Positions 19,004-29,881 of a stretch of 64,000 nt of DNA are shown here, in pieces. The notes under the pieces are model-generated. The model searched no databases. It had not been told where the DNA came from and saw only the letters and a list, made by a program, of their open reading frames with translations. Numbering within the stretch: the stretch's first letter is position 1; every line of letters starts with the position of its first letter. Made by a program: the position numbers and the translations under genes. Origin of the DNA: Nocardia brevicatena NBRC 12119 (lineage in GTDB: Bacteria > Actinomycetota > Actinomycetes > Mycobacteriales > Mycobacteriaceae); the NCBI RefSeq assembly GCF_000308495.1, contig NZ_BAFU01000044.1, forward strand, positions 1-64,000. Direction: 5' to 3'.

Positions 19004-19050
19004 GCAAACGGCGGTGCCGCACCGAGAACCGGTGCGGCACCGCCGTTTGC
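19004..19050 (+). terminator. 20-bp stem terminator after the DUF3040 gene
   Basis: A perfect 20-bp inverted repeat (19004-19023 with 19031-19050) has a 7-base loop. It lies 25 bases after the DUF3040 stop and isolates the dcw cluster from upstream transcription. Confidence 0.85.
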
Positions 19051-19316
19051 GTTGTATCCGCCTCCACCCTCCCGGTGTCGAACGCTGCGCGCACATTGTT
19101 TCCCACACCTCCCCACCCGCGGCCCACGCCGGGCCCCGCTGCCCGTCCGAGATGTCCCGAACAGCATGTTTGCTGGAAGTTTTCGGGCTCGGACGGAGTT
19201 GTGAGGCGATGACGCGCGGAGGGAGGCAGGGCGTGCCGAAACTTCTCCACCGCTGTGATAGCTGAGATGACCTGCGGAATCGGCGAATCGGGGAGGGAGA
19301 TCACCCCGTGTTTCGA

Positions 19317-19349
19317 TTGAAAGTGGGGGAAAGTGGGGTAATGTGGAGC
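19317..19349 (+). promoter_or_regulatory. mraZ promoter overlapped by a three-repeat MraZ operator
   Basis: Three 10-bp units stand in tandem: AAAGTGGGGG (19320-19329), AAAGTGGGGT (19330-19339) and AATGTGGAGC (19340-19349). GTGG repeats at 10-bp spacing are the known binding site of MraZ, which represses its own operon. The array fills a promoter: TTGAAA (19317-19322), 16-bp spacer, TAATGT (19339-19344). The leader to mraZ would be about 85 bases. The rest of 18979-19434 holds the terminator and no gene. Confidence 0.8.
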
Positions 19350-19434
19350 GCGCACTACAGGAGAGGCCGTAAGGCACTCGGCCGGAGTATCCGGCCACAC
19401 ATCAGCCGAGGTGGTCCGGTAGGGAGGTATCGGG

Positions 19435-19866
19435 GTGTTTCTCGGTACCTACACACCGCGGCTGGACGACAAAGGGCGACTCACGTTGCCGGCGAAGTTT
19501 CGAGACGATCTGGCGGGAGGGTTGATGGTCACGAAGGGACAGGACCACAGCCTTGCCGTGTATCCCAAAGAAGAGTTCGCCGCGCTCGCCCGTCGAGCCG
19601 CCGCGGCCTCGCGGAGTAACCCGAAGGCACGTGCGTTCGTGCGGGCTCTCGCGGCCGGGACGGACGAACAGCGGCTGGACGCCCAGGGCCGGATCGTGTT
19701 GTCGGCGGAGCACCGTCGCTACGCGGGTCTCGACAAGGACTGTGTGGTGATCGGCTCGGTCGACTTCCTGGAGATATGGGATAAGCAGGCGTGGGAGTCC
19801 TACCTCGCCGAGCACGAGGAGGACTACGCACAAGCGAGAGACGAGGCGCTGGGCGGAATTTTCTAG
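19435..19866 (+). CDS. mraZ: Transcriptional regulator MraZ
   Basis: MraZ is a ring-forming DNA-binding protein that represses the dcw operon. The 143-residue product has two SpoVT/AbrB-type halves, each with the conserved core: [13 protein letters not shown] (about 11-23) and [17 protein letters not shown] (about 82-98). The GTG start is preceded by AGGGAGGT. The triple GTGG operator 85-115 bases upstream indicates autoregulation. rsmH follows after 245 bases without a recognisable gene or terminator. Confidence 0.97.
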   Translation: MFLGTYTPRLDDKGRLTLPAKFRDDLAGGLMVTKGQDHSLAVYPKEEFAALARRAAAASRSNPKARAFVRALAAGTDEQRLDAQGRIVLSAEHRRYAGLDKDCVVIGSVDFLEIWDKQAWESYLAEHEEDYAQARDEALGGIF

Positions 19867-20111
19867 TCCGCGCGAGTGCCACGCGGCCTCTGCCCGGACG
19901 CGGACCCTGACGTACTTCCCCGACGCCAGGTGCCGCTTCGGTCAGAGACCCCGCGGCATTCGTATCACCGTCGGATTCCTTCCGCCGCGCAGTCTGTGGA
20001 CGTGAGTCAGCCAACAGTTGTTCAGCCGCGGATATCCGCGTACCCCGCGCCGGTACCGAGGCGCGAGCGTGTGCGGTACGCGAAGAAGCGAGGTAGATCC
20101 GGGAGGTCGAG

Positions 20112-21089
20112 GTGAACCGTGCAGACCACGGCTCTCGCCACATTCCCGTACTCCTCGCTCGCGCGGCCGAATTGCTCGACCCGGTGTTGGACGCGCCCGA
20201 CGCGGTCTACCTCGACGCCACCCTCGGCCTCGGCGGACACGCCGAATATTTCCTGCGCACCCATCCGAACCTGCGGCTGATCGGGCTGGACCGCGATACC
20301 GCCGCGCTCGAACACGCCGCCGCCCGGCTGGCGGTGTACCGGGACCGAATCACCCTGGTGCACACCCGATACGACGGTATCGCCGCCGCACTGGCCGAGG
20401 CGGGACTGTCCGCCGTCGGCGCGGTCGACGGCATCCTGATGGATCTGGGGGTGTCGTCCATGCAGTTGGACGACACCGACCGCGGCTTCGCCTATTCGGT
20501 GGACGCGCCGCTGGATATGCGAATGGATCCCACCACCGGGCCCACCGCCGCCGATGTGCTCAACACCTACGACCGTGCCGAACTGACCCGGGTGTTGAAA
20601 ACCTATGGAGAGGAACGATTCGCGAACCGGATCGCGGCCGAGATCGTGCGTCGGCGCGCACAACGGCCGTTCCGTACCAGTGCGGAACTGGTACGGCTGC
20701 TCTACGACACCATTCCGGCCGCGACCCGACGCACCGGCGGGCATCCGGCCAAACGGACCTTCCAGGCGTTGCGGGTGGAGGTCAACGGCGAACTCGATTC
20801 GCTGCGTGCCGCAATGCCCGCCGCATTGGACGCGTTGCGCCTCGGCGGCCGGATCGTCGTCATGTCGTATCAGTCGCTCGAGGACCGAGTGGTGAAACAG
20901 GAACTGACGCGACGTGCGGTATCCCGGACACCGATCGACCTGCCGGTCGAACTCCCCGGTATGGGGCCGGAATTCCGGGTACTGACCCGAGGTGCGGAAC
21001 AGGCGACGGCAGCCGAGATCGAGGACAATCCGCGTGCGGCCCCCGTGCGGATGCGTGCGGCGGAACGGATCTCGGAACAGGAGGTGTGA
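20112..21089 (+). CDS. rsmH: 16S rRNA (cytosine-1402-N4)-methyltransferase RsmH
   Basis: RsmH (MraW) methylates C1402 in the ribosomal decoding centre. The 325-residue protein shows [13 protein letters not shown], the SAM-binding [14 protein letters not shown] (about 37-50), GLDRDTAAL, and the family motifs [32 protein letters not shown] and [15 protein letters not shown]. The GTG start has GGGAGG eight bases upstream. It is second in the dcw cluster and is followed by ftsL after 115 bases. Confidence 0.97.
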   Translation: MNRADHGSRHIPVLLARAAELLDPVLDAPDAVYLDATLGLGGHAEYFLRTHPNLRLIGLDRDTAALEHAAARLAVYRDRITLVHTRYDGIAAALAEAGLSAVGAVDGILMDLGVSSMQLDDTDRGFAYSVDAPLDMRMDPTTGPTAADVLNTYDRAELTRVLKTYGEERFANRIAAEIVRRRAQRPFRTSAELVRLLYDTIPAATRRTGGHPAKRTFQALRVEVNGELDSLRAAMPAALDALRLGGRIVVMSYQSLEDRVVKQELTRRAVSRTPIDLPVELPGMGPEFRVLTRGAEQATAAEIEDNPRAAPVRMRAAERISEQEV

Positions 21090-21204
21090 TGGAACTCGAG
21101 CGCGCAGCGGTCCGTCGCACCGTCGGCGTGCGGAAGTTCCCGTGCGGCACGGCAGTGCGCGGTTCGACGACCGGACCGACCGCGCGGAAGCGGGGGTTAT
21201 CTGG

Positions 21205-22101
21205 ATGAGCGTGCGGACACACAACAGCGAGGCCGATCGGCCGGCCCGCCGGGTTCCGGCGGCCGAACAGGTGAAAACCGGTGCCGCGCAACGCGCCTAC
21301 ACACGACGGAACCGCCGGGTCGAGGGTCGGTCCGCCGGTTCGGTGTTGGCGGCGCGGGACGGGTCGGCAACGGCCGGGAGGATACCGTTCGTCGTGGCGA
21401 TCATGGTGATGATCGGCTGCGGTCTCGCGCTCACCCTGCTCTTGACCACGCGGGCCGCCGAGGCCAGCTACCAGCTCGGCGACGCCCGCGCGATCAACCG
21501 GAAGCTCGCCGACGAGCGCGCGGCCCTGCAGCGGGAGGTGGCCGCGGCCGACTCCCCACCCGAGCTGGCCACCCGGGCCCGCGAGCTCGGGATGATCCCG
21601 GCGCAGGATCCGGCGCGTCTCCTGGTCGGCCCGGACGGGATGGTCACCGTGATCGGTGAACCCGCACCGGCACAGGGCACCCCGGCGCCGCCACTCAACC
21701 CGCCGCCGCCCACACCCCGCCAAGGCCCGGCGCCAGGAGAACGGCTCGTGCCCGTCACCACCACCACGCCGCCGCTGCCCGCGCCGCCGGCCGAGGAGGG
21801 GAGCGTGGTCGCATCGCCGCCGCCCATGAGCGGTGAGACACCGGGGGACGGCACCCCGGCACCGGCGGACGGAGCGGCGGACCCGGCGCCCACGGAAGGC
21901 GCTCCGCCGCCGCCCGCGGTTCCCGCCGAGGCGGGTACGACGAATCCGCCCGCGGAGGGTATCGACCCCGCGCCGGCGGACGGTGTCGCACCCACCCCCG
22001 CGCCGGCCGCGGCTCCCGCCGAGGTGTCCGTTCCGGCCACCTCGGAGAACGCGCCGGGACAATCACCCGACCCGCGGATGCCCCGCGAGGAGGCGCGATG
22101 A
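21205..22101 (+). CDS. ftsL: Cell division protein FtsL with long Pro-rich extracellular tail
   Basis: FtsL is a bitopic divisome protein that works with FtsB/DivIC and FtsQ and helps activate FtsW and PbpB. The product is 298 residues: a basic cytoplasmic N terminus (1-58), one helix (about 60-81) and a coiled-coil segment rich in Arg/Glu/Ala (about 84-125). A Pro/Ala-rich tail of about 145 residues (152-298) follows. Typical FtsL ends soon after the coiled coil. Mycobacterial FtsL (Rv2164c) also has such a tail. The ATG is at 21205; the upstream extension of the frame is not conserved. The stop overlaps pbpB by four bases. Confidence 0.88.
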   Translation: MSVRTHNSEADRPARRVPAAEQVKTGAAQRAYTRRNRRVEGRSAGSVLAARDGSATAGRIPFVVAIMVMIGCGLALTLLLTTRAAEASYQLGDARAINRKLADERAALQREVAAADSPPELATRARELGMIPAQDPARLLVGPDGMVTVIGEPAPAQGTPAPPLNPPPPTPRQGPAPGERLVPVTTTTPPLPAPPAEEGSVVASPPPMSGETPGDGTPAPADGAADPAPTEGAPPPPAVPAEAGTTNPPAEGIDPAPADGVAPTPAPAAAPAEVSVPATSENAPGQSPDPRMPREEAR

Positions 22102-24062
22102 ACCAGGGCAGGTCCGGCACCGGCCGGGGACGGGGACCCGCCCGCCGGTCCGCGTCGCGGGCGACGGCGCCGGGCAGGGCAGCGCCGCGGAAATCGACGT
22201 CCGGGAAAGCGGTTCCACCCAAGCCGGTGCGCCGGCCGCGTACCGCGGTGCCGGCGGCGGACCGGTCCTTTCGGCTGCGGATGGGCGCCGGTCGGATCGT
22301 CATGTTGGTGGCGCTCACGATCGTCGCCCTGCAACTGCTGTGGGTCCAGACGGTTTCCGCGCCCGAACTGTCGGCGCAGGCGGCGAGCCAACGCACTGTT
22401 CATCAGCCAGAACCGGCGACCCGGGGCACCATCACCGACCGTCACGGCACAGCGCTGGCCTTCACCCTCATCGCGAAAGCGCTGAATTTCCAACCGGTCC
22501 GGGTGCGCAAACAGCTCGCCGAGGCGCGAGCGAAGGACGATACGGCTCCCGAGCCGGAGGAACGGCTGCGCGATATCGCCGCCACCATCCACGAAAAGCT
22601 CGGTTCGCGCGCCCCGTCGGAAGCAGAGCTTTCGGAGAAGCTGCACAGCGACGAGCCCTTCGTCTACCTGGTCCGCAATGTCGACGCGCGGATCGCAAGC
22701 GAGATCACCGAGGAATTCCCCGAGGTCGGTGCGGAACGACAGGATCTGCGGGAGTATCCGGGCGGATCATTGGCCGCCAATGTCGTCGGCGCCACCGGTT
22801 GGGACGGGCACGGACAGATCGGGCTGGAATCGGCGCTGGACGCGGTACTCGCCGGAACCGACGGATCGCATACCTACGACCGTGGCTCCGACGGTGCGGT
22901 CATCCCGGGCAGTCGGCGTGACCACCAGCCCGCCGTCGACGGGCAGGCCGTCGAACTGACATTGGATTCATATCTGCAGTACTACGTCCAGCAGCAGGTG
23001 CAGCAGGCCAAGGACAAATCCGGTGCCCGTTCCGCCTCGGCGGTGGTCCTGGACGCCAAAACCGGCCAGGTGCTGGCCATGGCGAACGACGGTACGTTCA
23101 ATCCGGCGCTGGGACCGCAGCACTGGAAGCCCTCCGGCCTGGACAATCCGTCGGTGACCCAGCCGTTCGAGCCCGGTTCGGTGAACAAGATCGTCACCGC
23201 CGCCGCCGCGCTCGAATACGGGCTGACCACCCCTGACGAGGTGCACCAGGTGCCCGGCAGTATCCAGATGGCCGGGGTGACGGTCGGCGACGCGTGGGAT
23301 CACGGCGTCATGCATTACACCACCACCGGCATCTTCGGTAAATCGTCCAATGTCGGCACCCTCATGCTGGCACAGCGGGTGGGTGAGGATCGGTTCGCCG
23401 ATATGCTCACCCGGTTCGGGCTCGGCAGCCGCACCGGTGTCGGACTGCCCGGAGAGAGCGCGGGTCTGCTGCCCGCCCGCGACCAGTGGTCCGGCGGCAC
23501 CTTCGCCAACCTGCCGATCGGACAGGGCCTTTCGATGACAACGCTGCAGATGACCGGTATGTACCAGGCCATCGCCAACGACGGCGTGCGGATTCCGCCA
23601 CGGATCATCCGCGCCACGACCACCCCGGACGGTGCCCGCACCGAGGAACCCACCCCGGACGGGGTGCGGGTGGTGAGCCCGGAAACCGCGCGTACTCTGC
23701 GCACCATGTTCCAGGCGGTGGTACAGGACGATCCGAGGGGAGTGCAGCTGGGCACCGGCGCACCCGCGGCGGTGCCCGGCTACCGCATCGCGGGCAAAAC
23801 CGGTACCGCACAGCAGGTGGACCCGAACTGTCAGTGTTATTCGACGTCCTCGTACTGGATCACGTTCGCGGGGATGGCACCCGCCGACAACCCCCGCTAC
23901 GTCATCGGTCTGATGTTGGACGCCCCGGTCCGCAGCTCCGACGGCAGCGGCGGACAGTCCGTGGCGCCGCTGTTCCACAACATCGCTTCCTGGGTGTTGC
24001 AGCGCGACCGCATCCCGCCGTCGACCGAGCCCGAGCGGCAGTTCGTGCTGCAGGCATCGTGA
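22098..24062 (+). CDS. pbpB: Septal penicillin-binding protein (FtsI/PBP3 type)
   Basis: This class B PBP performs septal transpeptidation with FtsW. The 654-residue protein has a basic, disordered N terminus (1-60), one helix (about 66-86) and a dimerisation domain beginning RGTITDRHGTALAF. The transpeptidase domain has active-site S361 in EPGSVNKIVT (SxxK 361-364), S416-S417-N418 (SxN) and KTGT at 567-570. There is no PASTA domain; it ends FVLQAS. The ATG overlaps the ftsL stop. murE starts 93 bases later. Confidence 0.96.
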   Translation: MNQGRSGTGRGRGPARRSASRATAPGRAAPRKSTSGKAVPPKPVRRPRTAVPAADRSFRLRMGAGRIVMLVALTIVALQLLWVQTVSAPELSAQAASQRTVHQPEPATRGTITDRHGTALAFTLIAKALNFQPVRVRKQLAEARAKDDTAPEPEERLRDIAATIHEKLGSRAPSEAELSEKLHSDEPFVYLVRNVDARIASEITEEFPEVGAERQDLREYPGGSLAANVVGATGWDGHGQIGLESALDAVLAGTDGSHTYDRGSDGAVIPGSRRDHQPAVDGQAVELTLDSYLQYYVQQQVQQAKDKSGARSASAVVLDAKTGQVLAMANDGTFNPALGPQHWKPSGLDNPSVTQPFEPGSVNKIVTAAAALEYGLTTPDEVHQVPGSIQMAGVTVGDAWDHGVMHYTTTGIFGKSSNVGTLMLAQRVGEDRFADMLTRFGLGSRTGVGLPGESAGLLPARDQWSGGTFANLPIGQGLSMTTLQMTGMYQAIANDGVRIPPRIIRATTTPDGARTEEPTPDGVRVVSPETARTLRTMFQAVVQDDPRGVQLGTGAPAAVPGYRIAGKTGTAQQVDPNCQCYSTSSYWITFAGMAPADNPRYVIGLMLDAPVRSSDGSGGQSVAPLFHNIASWVLQRDRIPPSTEPERQFVLQAS

Positions 24063-24155
24063 ATCGGTGAACCGCGTTCGGCCCCGAGACCCGGCGTCGG
24101 TAACCTGACTCGTCGTCCGTGTACGCGCTCCACAACCAACGCAGAGAGGATCCCT

Positions 24156-25754
24156 GTGCCCGCGCAGTCCAGCCAGCATGCGCTCCGGCCGGCCCGGCCT
24201 CCGTCGACGCCGCTGTCCGACCTGCTGGAACTGATCGCCGCGCAGCCGCGGCAGGACGTCCCCGCCGATCTCGTGGTCACCGGTATCGAACAGCGCTCCG
24301 ACGCGGTGCTGCCCGGTGACCTGTTCGTCGCACTGCCGGGTTCCCGCGCGCACGGTGCCCGCTTCGCCCGGGCCGCGGTGCAGCGCGGCGCGGTGGCGGT
24401 GCTCACCGACGCCGAAGGCGCCGAGCTGGCCGGTGAGTTGGCCGTGCCGGTGCTGGTGCGACAACAGCCGCGAGCGGTGCTCGGGGAGCTGTCGGCGGTC
24501 GTCTACGGCAATCCGTCGCAGCGGCTGCGCATCATCGGGATCACCGGCACCTCCGGAAAGACCACCACTTCCTATCTGGTGGAAGCCGGGCTGGCCGCCG
24601 CCGGCCTGTCCACCGCGCTGATCGGCACCATCGAAACCCGTATCGGTGGTCGGCGGGTGCCGAGCGCCCTGACCACCCCCGAGGCGCCGCAACTGCACGC
24701 CATGTTCGCGCTGATGGTGGAACAGGGCGTTGATGCGGTGGTCATGGAGGTGTCCAGTCACGCACTGGCGCTGGGCCGGGTCGACGGGGTGCGGTTCGCC
24801 GTGGGGGCGTTCACCAATCTGTCGCAGGACCATCTGGACTTCCACGCCGATTTCGAGGACTATTTCGCGGCCAAGCGCCGGCTGTTCGAACCCGGTTCGC
24901 CGGTCGCCGCGCGCACTGCCGTGGTCTGTGTCGACGACGCGTGGGGACGTCGCCTCGCCGATGGGTTGGCCGCGCCGATCCGGGTCACCACCACCACCAT
25001 CGACGCCGACTGGTCGCTTGCCACCCACGCCCGGTCACACGACGGGGAGCAGGAGTTCACCGCGTCCGGCCCCGGTGGCGAGACCGTGGTCCGGTTGCGT
25101 CTGCCCGGCGATTACAACGTGGCCAACGGACTGCTCGCCGTGGCGGTCTGCGCGGCCGCGGGGGTCGAACCGTGGGTCGCGGCGCCCGCGCTGGCGACGG
25201 TGGACGTGCCCGGGCGGATGCAGCGCGTGGAGCGCGGCCAGCCGTTCCTCGCGCTGGTCGACTACGCGCACAAACCCGCCGCGCTGGAATCGGTGATCGC
25301 CACGCTGCGCGGGCACCTGGCCGCGACGGGCGCGGGCGGGCGGCTGGCGGTGGTGGTCGGCGCGGGCGGTGACCGGGACACCGGGAAACGTAGCCTGATG
25401 GGTGCGGCGGCGGCGCGCGGCGCCGATCTGCTGATCGTCACCGACGACAACCCCCGGGGCGAGGACCCGGCCGCTATTCGCGCCGCGCTGTGCGCGGGCG
25501 CGTCGAATATTCCCGAGACCCAGCGCGGCGAGGTACGCGATATCGGCGACCGGGCCGCTGCTATCGAGGCAGCGGTCCGGTGGGCGCGACCTGGAGACGT
25601 GGTGTTGGTCGCCGGCAAGGGACACGAAGTAGGGCAGGAGATCCAGGGCGTGAAATATCCGTTCGACGACCGCGAAGTGCTCGCGGCGGCGATCGAGGCG
25701 TTACAACAGGACGGTCCGCAGAATACGAATGCGGAGGACTTGACGGTTCCATGA
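24156..25754 (+). CDS. murE: UDP-MurNAc-L-Ala-D-Glu:meso-diaminopimelate ligase
   Basis: MurE adds the third stem-peptide residue in the cytoplasm. The 532-residue ligase has the Mur N-terminal domain, the P-loop [11 protein letters not shown] (K135), [21 protein letters not shown] and the C-terminal recognition motif DNPR at 431-434, which selects meso-diaminopimelate. The GTG start is preceded by AGAGAGG. The stop overlaps murF by four bases. The DNPR motif agrees with the DAP-type peptidoglycan of Mycobacteriales. Confidence 0.97.
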   Translation: MPAQSSQHALRPARPPSTPLSDLLELIAAQPRQDVPADLVVTGIEQRSDAVLPGDLFVALPGSRAHGARFARAAVQRGAVAVLTDAEGAELAGELAVPVLVRQQPRAVLGELSAVVYGNPSQRLRIIGITGTSGKTTTSYLVEAGLAAAGLSTALIGTIETRIGGRRVPSALTTPEAPQLHAMFALMVEQGVDAVVMEVSSHALALGRVDGVRFAVGAFTNLSQDHLDFHADFEDYFAAKRRLFEPGSPVAARTAVVCVDDAWGRRLADGLAAPIRVTTTTIDADWSLATHARSHDGEQEFTASGPGGETVVRLRLPGDYNVANGLLAVAVCAAAGVEPWVAAPALATVDVPGRMQRVERGQPFLALVDYAHKPAALESVIATLRGHLAATGAGGRLAVVVGAGGDRDTGKRSLMGAAAARGADLLIVTDDNPRGEDPAAIRAALCAGASNIPETQRGEVRDIGDRAAAIEAAVRWARPGDVVLVAGKGHEVGQEIQGVKYPFDDREVLAAAIEALQQDGPQNTNAEDLTVP

Positions 25755-27289
25755 TCGACATGACACTGCGGGACATTGCCGATGTCGTGGGCGGCGAGCT
25801 GCACGACGTCGACGACCCGGAGGTGCCGGTGACCGGGACGGTCGAATTCGATTCGCGACGCATCGGTCCCGGCGGGTTGTTCCTCGCCCTGCCGGGCGAG
25901 CGCGCCGACGGCCACGACTACGCGGCCGCGGCGATCGAAGCGGGCGCGGTGGCGGTGCTGGCCGCCCGCCCGGTGGGGGTGCCCGCCATCATGGTTCCCC
26001 CCGCGCCCGGCGCGGTGCCGCCGGGTTCGCTTGCGCTGGCCCATGATTCCGACGGTTCCGGCGCCGCGGTGCTCACCGCGCTGGCCGCGCTGGCCGAAGC
26101 CAGTGTGCGGCGCCTGGTCGCCGCGGGGGGTCTGACCGTCGTCGGAGTCACCGGTTCCTCCGGCAAGACCTCGACCAAGGACCTGTTGGCGGCGGCGCTG
26201 GCCCCGCTGGGGCCGGTGGTCGCACCCCCGGGCTCCTTCAACAACGAACTGGGCCATCCGTGGACCGTATTGCGCGCCGATGCCCAGACCCGGTTCCTGG
26301 TGCTGGAGCTGTCCGCGCGCGGCCCCGGCCATATCGCCGCCCTGGCCCGGGTGGCGCCGCCGAGTATCGGGGTGGTGCTCAATGTCGGCACCGCGCACCT
26401 GGGTGAATTCGGCAGTCGGGAGGCAATCGCGCAGGCCAAGGGCGAACTCGTCGAGGCGCTGCCGGCCACCGGTCTCGCGGTCCTCAACGCCGACGATCCG
26501 CGGGTAGCGGCCATGCGGAGCCGCACCGCGGCCCGAGTGGTGACCGTCGGGCAGGGCGCCGGCGCGGATATCCGGGCCACCGATATCACCCTCGACGAGC
26601 AGGCGCGGGCCGTTTTCGTCCTGCACACCCCGGCCGGCAGCACCGAGATCCGGCTGGCCGTGCACGGTGAGCATCAGGTCGGCAATGCCTTGTCCGCGGC
26701 CGCGGTGGCGCTGGAATGCGGCGCCGATCTCGACACCGTTGCCGCCGCCCTCTCCGGCGCGAAGGCCGCGTCGGCGCGGCGGATGGATGTGCGGACCACC
26801 ACGCGCGGGGTAACGGTCATCAACGACTCCTACAACGCCAACCCCGATTCCATGCGGGCCGCGCTCAAGGCGCTGGTCACCATGGCCCGCGCGGGCGAGC
26901 CCCCGCGGCGCAGCTGGGCGGTCCTCGGCGAAATGGCCGAACTCGGCGAGGAATCGGTGGTCGAACACGATCGCATCGGTCGGCTCGCGGTCCGCCTGGA
27001 TGTCGACCGGCTGGTCGTGGTCGGCACGGGGCGGCCGTCGCGGGGCATGCACCAAGGTGCGGTCATGGAAGGTTCCTGGGGTGAGGAATCGGTACTCGTC
27101 CCCGATATCGATGCGGCGATCGCGCTGCTCGACACCGAAGTCGAGGCGGGCGATGTGGTTTTGGTCAAGGCTTCGCAGTCGGTGGGACTGTGGGCCGTGG
27201 CAGAGTACCTGCTGGCCGAGGACGGCCGGCAGCAGGCCGGTGACCCTCACCAGGTCTCGGGCCGGGGTAGTACGGAGGCAGTGCGATGA
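25751..27289 (+). CDS. murF: UDP-MurNAc-tripeptide:D-Ala-D-Ala ligase
   Basis: MurF completes the pentapeptide precursor by adding D-Ala-D-Ala. The 512-residue ligase starts [17 protein letters not shown] and has the P-loop [12 protein letters not shown] (K139), [27 protein letters not shown] and [15 protein letters not shown]. The ATG overlaps murE by four bases and the stop overlaps mraY by four bases. A longer frame upstream overlaps murE and is rejected as the start. Confidence 0.97.
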   Translation: MIDMTLRDIADVVGGELHDVDDPEVPVTGTVEFDSRRIGPGGLFLALPGERADGHDYAAAAIEAGAVAVLAARPVGVPAIMVPPAPGAVPPGSLALAHDSDGSGAAVLTALAALAEASVRRLVAAGGLTVVGVTGSSGKTSTKDLLAAALAPLGPVVAPPGSFNNELGHPWTVLRADAQTRFLVLELSARGPGHIAALARVAPPSIGVVLNVGTAHLGEFGSREAIAQAKGELVEALPATGLAVLNADDPRVAAMRSRTAARVVTVGQGAGADIRATDITLDEQARAVFVLHTPAGSTEIRLAVHGEHQVGNALSAAAVALECGADLDTVAAALSGAKAASARRMDVRTTTRGVTVINDSYNANPDSMRAALKALVTMARAGEPPRRSWAVLGEMAELGEESVVEHDRIGRLAVRLDVDRLVVVGTGRPSRGMHQGAVMEGSWGEESVLVPDIDAAIALLDTEVEAGDVVLVKASQSVGLWAVAEYLLAEDGRQQAGDPHQVSGRGSTEAVR

Positions 27290-28359
27290 GGCAGATCTTG
27301 TTCGCGGCGGCGATCGCACTGACGGTGTCGATCATGTTGACCCCGTTGCTCATCCGGATATTCGCCCGGCAGGGCTTCGGACAGGAGATCCGGGTCGACG
27401 GCCCGGCCAGCCATCAGTCCAAACGCGGCACCCCGACCATGGGCGGTGTCGCCATCCTCGTCGGTATGTGGGCCGGGTACCTCGGTTCGCATCTGATCGG
27501 TATCGGCTACGACGCCGAGGGCCCGACCGCGTCGGCGCTGCTGGTGCTCGGACTGGCCACCGCCCTGGGCGGTGTCGGGTTCATCGACGACTTCATCAAG
27601 ATCCGCAAGGGCCGCAATCTGGGTCTCACCGCCGCCGGCAAGTACATCGGTCAGATCTCCGCGGCGGTGGCCTTCGGTGTCCTGGCCCTGCAGTTCTCCA
27701 ACGGCGGGCTCACCCCGGCCAGCCGCCAACTGTCCTACGTGCGCGATATCAACACGGTCTCCATGAGCGTGGTCGTGTTCCTCGCGTTCGTCTGCCTGGT
27801 GGTGGTCGCCTGGTCGAACGCGGTGAACCTCACCGACGGACTGGACGGGTTGGCCGCCGGATCCATGAGCCTGGTGCTGGGCGGGTACGTGATCATCACG
27901 TTCTGGCAGTACTACCACGCGTGCGAGACCAAACCGGAGACCGGCTGCTACAACGTGCGCGACCCGCTGGATCTGGCGCTGGTCTGTGCCGCGGGCACGG
28001 CGGCCTGTATCGGCTTCCTGTGGTGGAACGCCGCGCCCGCCAAGATCTTCATGGGCGATACCGGTTCGCTGGCGCTGGGCGGTCTGCTCGCGGGTATTTC
28101 CATCACCACCCGCACCGAGCTGCTGATGATCGTGATCGGCGCGCTGTTCGTGGCCGAGGCAGCCTCGGTGGTACTGCAGGTAGCGGTGTTCCGCACCACG
28201 CGCAACCGGTTGTTCAAGATGGCGCCGTTCCATCACCATTTCGAGCTCAGCAAATGGGCGGAGACGACGGTGATCATCCGGTTCTGGCTGTTGGCCGCCA
28301 TGGCATCGGCGGTTGGCCTGGGCCTGTTCTACAGCGAATATCTCTCGGCGGTCGGGTGA
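27286..28359 (+). CDS. mraY: Phospho-MurNAc-pentapeptide translocase MraY
   Basis: MraY transfers phospho-MurNAc-pentapeptide to undecaprenyl phosphate, forming lipid I. The 357-residue protein has about ten helices. Catalytic and substrate motifs visible are GTPTMGG near the N terminus, [42 protein letters not shown] and the C-terminal [11 protein letters not shown]. It overlaps murF by four bases and ends seven bases before murD. Confidence 0.97.
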   Translation: MRQILFAAAIALTVSIMLTPLLIRIFARQGFGQEIRVDGPASHQSKRGTPTMGGVAILVGMWAGYLGSHLIGIGYDAEGPTASALLVLGLATALGGVGFIDDFIKIRKGRNLGLTAAGKYIGQISAAVAFGVLALQFSNGGLTPASRQLSYVRDINTVSMSVVVFLAFVCLVVVAWSNAVNLTDGLDGLAAGSMSLVLGGYVIITFWQYYHACETKPETGCYNVRDPLDLALVCAAGTAACIGFLWWNAAPAKIFMGDTGSLALGGLLAGISITTRTELLMIVIGALFVAEAASVVLQVAVFRTTRNRLFKMAPFHHHFELSKWAETTVIIRFWLLAAMASAVGLGLFYSEYLSAVG

Positions 28360-28366
28360 GCTGACG

Positions 28367-29881
28367 ATGGTGGAACATTCTCCGCGGGCCCTGCGCTCCC
28401 CGGGACCCATGCTGGAATTCCTGCGGGGCCGTGATGTGCTGGTCGCCGGGTGGGGGATTTCGGGACGATCGCTGGTCGAACCCCTACGCGATATCGGCGC
28501 CCGTCCGGTGGTCACCGACAAGGGTGCCGCGGCGTTGGCCGAGGCCGCCGAACTGGGGCTGGAAGTGGCCTCGAGTGCGCAGTTGGAAAGCGGCGACTGG
28601 TCGCGCTTCGCGCTGGTGATCACCAGTCCGGGCTGGCGTCCGGATTCGCCGGTGCTGGCGTCGGCGGTCGCCGAGGGCATCCCCGTCTGGGGGGATGTGG
28701 AGTTCGCCTGGTGGGTGGATCAGGCCCGTATCTACGGCCCGGCCCGCAAATGGCTGGTGGTGACCGGTACCAACGGTAAGACCACCACCACCTCGATGGT
28801 GTACTCGATCCTGCGTGCGGCGGGTATCCCCAGTGTCGCGTGCGGCAATATCGGGCTGCCCATCCTGGACGCGCTGCGCCGCACCCCCGGGCCGCAGGTG
28901 CTGGCGGTGGAGCTGTCATCGTTCCAACTGCACTGGGCGCCGTCGGTACGACCGGAGGCCGGGGTGGTGCTCAATGTGGCCGAAGACCATCTGGACTGGC
29001 ACGGCGGCCTGGACGCCTATGCGGCCGCGAAGGCGCGGGCGCTGCTCGGCCGGGTCGGTGTCGTGGGACTGGACGATCCCGTTGCCGCCGCGCTGGCCCG
29101 CCGCTCCAAGGCCCGCCGCACCGTCGGGTTTCGGGTCGGGGTGCCCGCCGACGGGGAACTGGGTGTGGTGGACGGCAAACTGCTCGACCGCGCCTTCACC
29201 AAGGCCGCGATCCTGGCCGAGACCAAGGAGATCAGTCCGCCCGGACCGGCCGGTGTCGCCGACGCGCTGGCGGCCGCGGCGCTGACCCGCGCCATCGACG
29301 TGGCGCCGCAGTTCGTGCGGGAGGGCCTGGTCGAGCACAAGGTGGGCCCGCATCGCGCGGCCCTGGTGCGGGAACTGGGCGGGGTCGAGTTCATCGATGA
29401 CTCCAAGGCCACCAACCCGCACGCGGCCCGATCGTCGATCCTGGCCCACCAGCAGGTGGTCTGGCTGGCCGGCGGTCAGCTCAAGGGCGCGAGCGTGGAC
29501 GACCTGGTCGAAGAGGTGGCCGACCGGTTGGTGGCCGCCGTGCTCATCGGCGTCGACGCGCCGGTGATCGCGGACACGCTGGCGCGACACGCGCCGGAGG
29601 TCCCCGTAGTCCAGTTGGACGCGGGGGACGATGCGTTCATGGGGCAGGCACTGTTGGAACGGGCGGCCGGTGAAACCGGCGACGCCGAGCCGAATATCGC
29701 CGAGATCGTGATGGCGCGTGCCGTCCGGGAGGCGGCGGCGTTCGCCGGTCCCGGCGACACCGTGCTGCTGGCGCCCGCCGCGGCGTCGCTGGACATGTTC
29801 GACGACTACACCCATCGGGGCCGCAGCTTCGTCACCGCGGTGGAAGCCCTGGAGGACGGGGATCTCGGGCGGCGGCTATGA
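28367..29881 (+). CDS. murD: UDP-MurNAc-L-alanine:D-glutamate ligase
   Basis: MurD adds D-glutamate as the second stem-peptide residue. The 504-residue ligase has a Rossmann N terminus ([13 protein letters not shown]), the ATP loop [38 protein letters not shown] and [11 protein letters not shown]. The ATG at 28367 follows the mraY stop by seven bases. The stop overlaps ftsW by four bases. Confidence 0.96.
   Translation: MVEHSPRALRSPGPMLEFLRGRDVLVAGWGISGRSLVEPLRDIGARPVVTDKGAAALAEAAELGLEVASSAQLESGDWSRFALVITSPGWRPDSPVLASAVAEGIPVWGDVEFAWWVDQARIYGPARKWLVVTGTNGKTTTTSMVYSILRAAGIPSVACGNIGLPILDALRRTPGPQVLAVELSSFQLHWAPSVRPEAGVVLNVAEDHLDWHGGLDAYAAAKARALLGRVGVVGLDDPVAAALARRSKARRTVGFRVGVPADGELGVVDGKLLDRAFTKAAILAETKEISPPGPAGVADALAAAALTRAIDVAPQFVREGLVEHKVGPHRAALVRELGGVEFIDDSKATNPHAARSSILAHQQVVWLAGGQLKGASVDDLVEEVADRLVAAVLIGVDAPVIADTLARHAPEVPVVQLDAGDDAFMGQALLERAAGETGDAEPNIAEIVMARAVREAAAFAGPGDTVLLAPAAASLDMFDDYTHRGRSFVTAVEALEDGDLGRRL

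Noticed and set aside
22968-25028. A minus-strand frame of 686 codons opposite pbpB and murE
   Set aside because: It is a shadow of two well-supported genes with low-complexity translation. The same applies to other long antisense frames across the mur genes, ileS and aroG.
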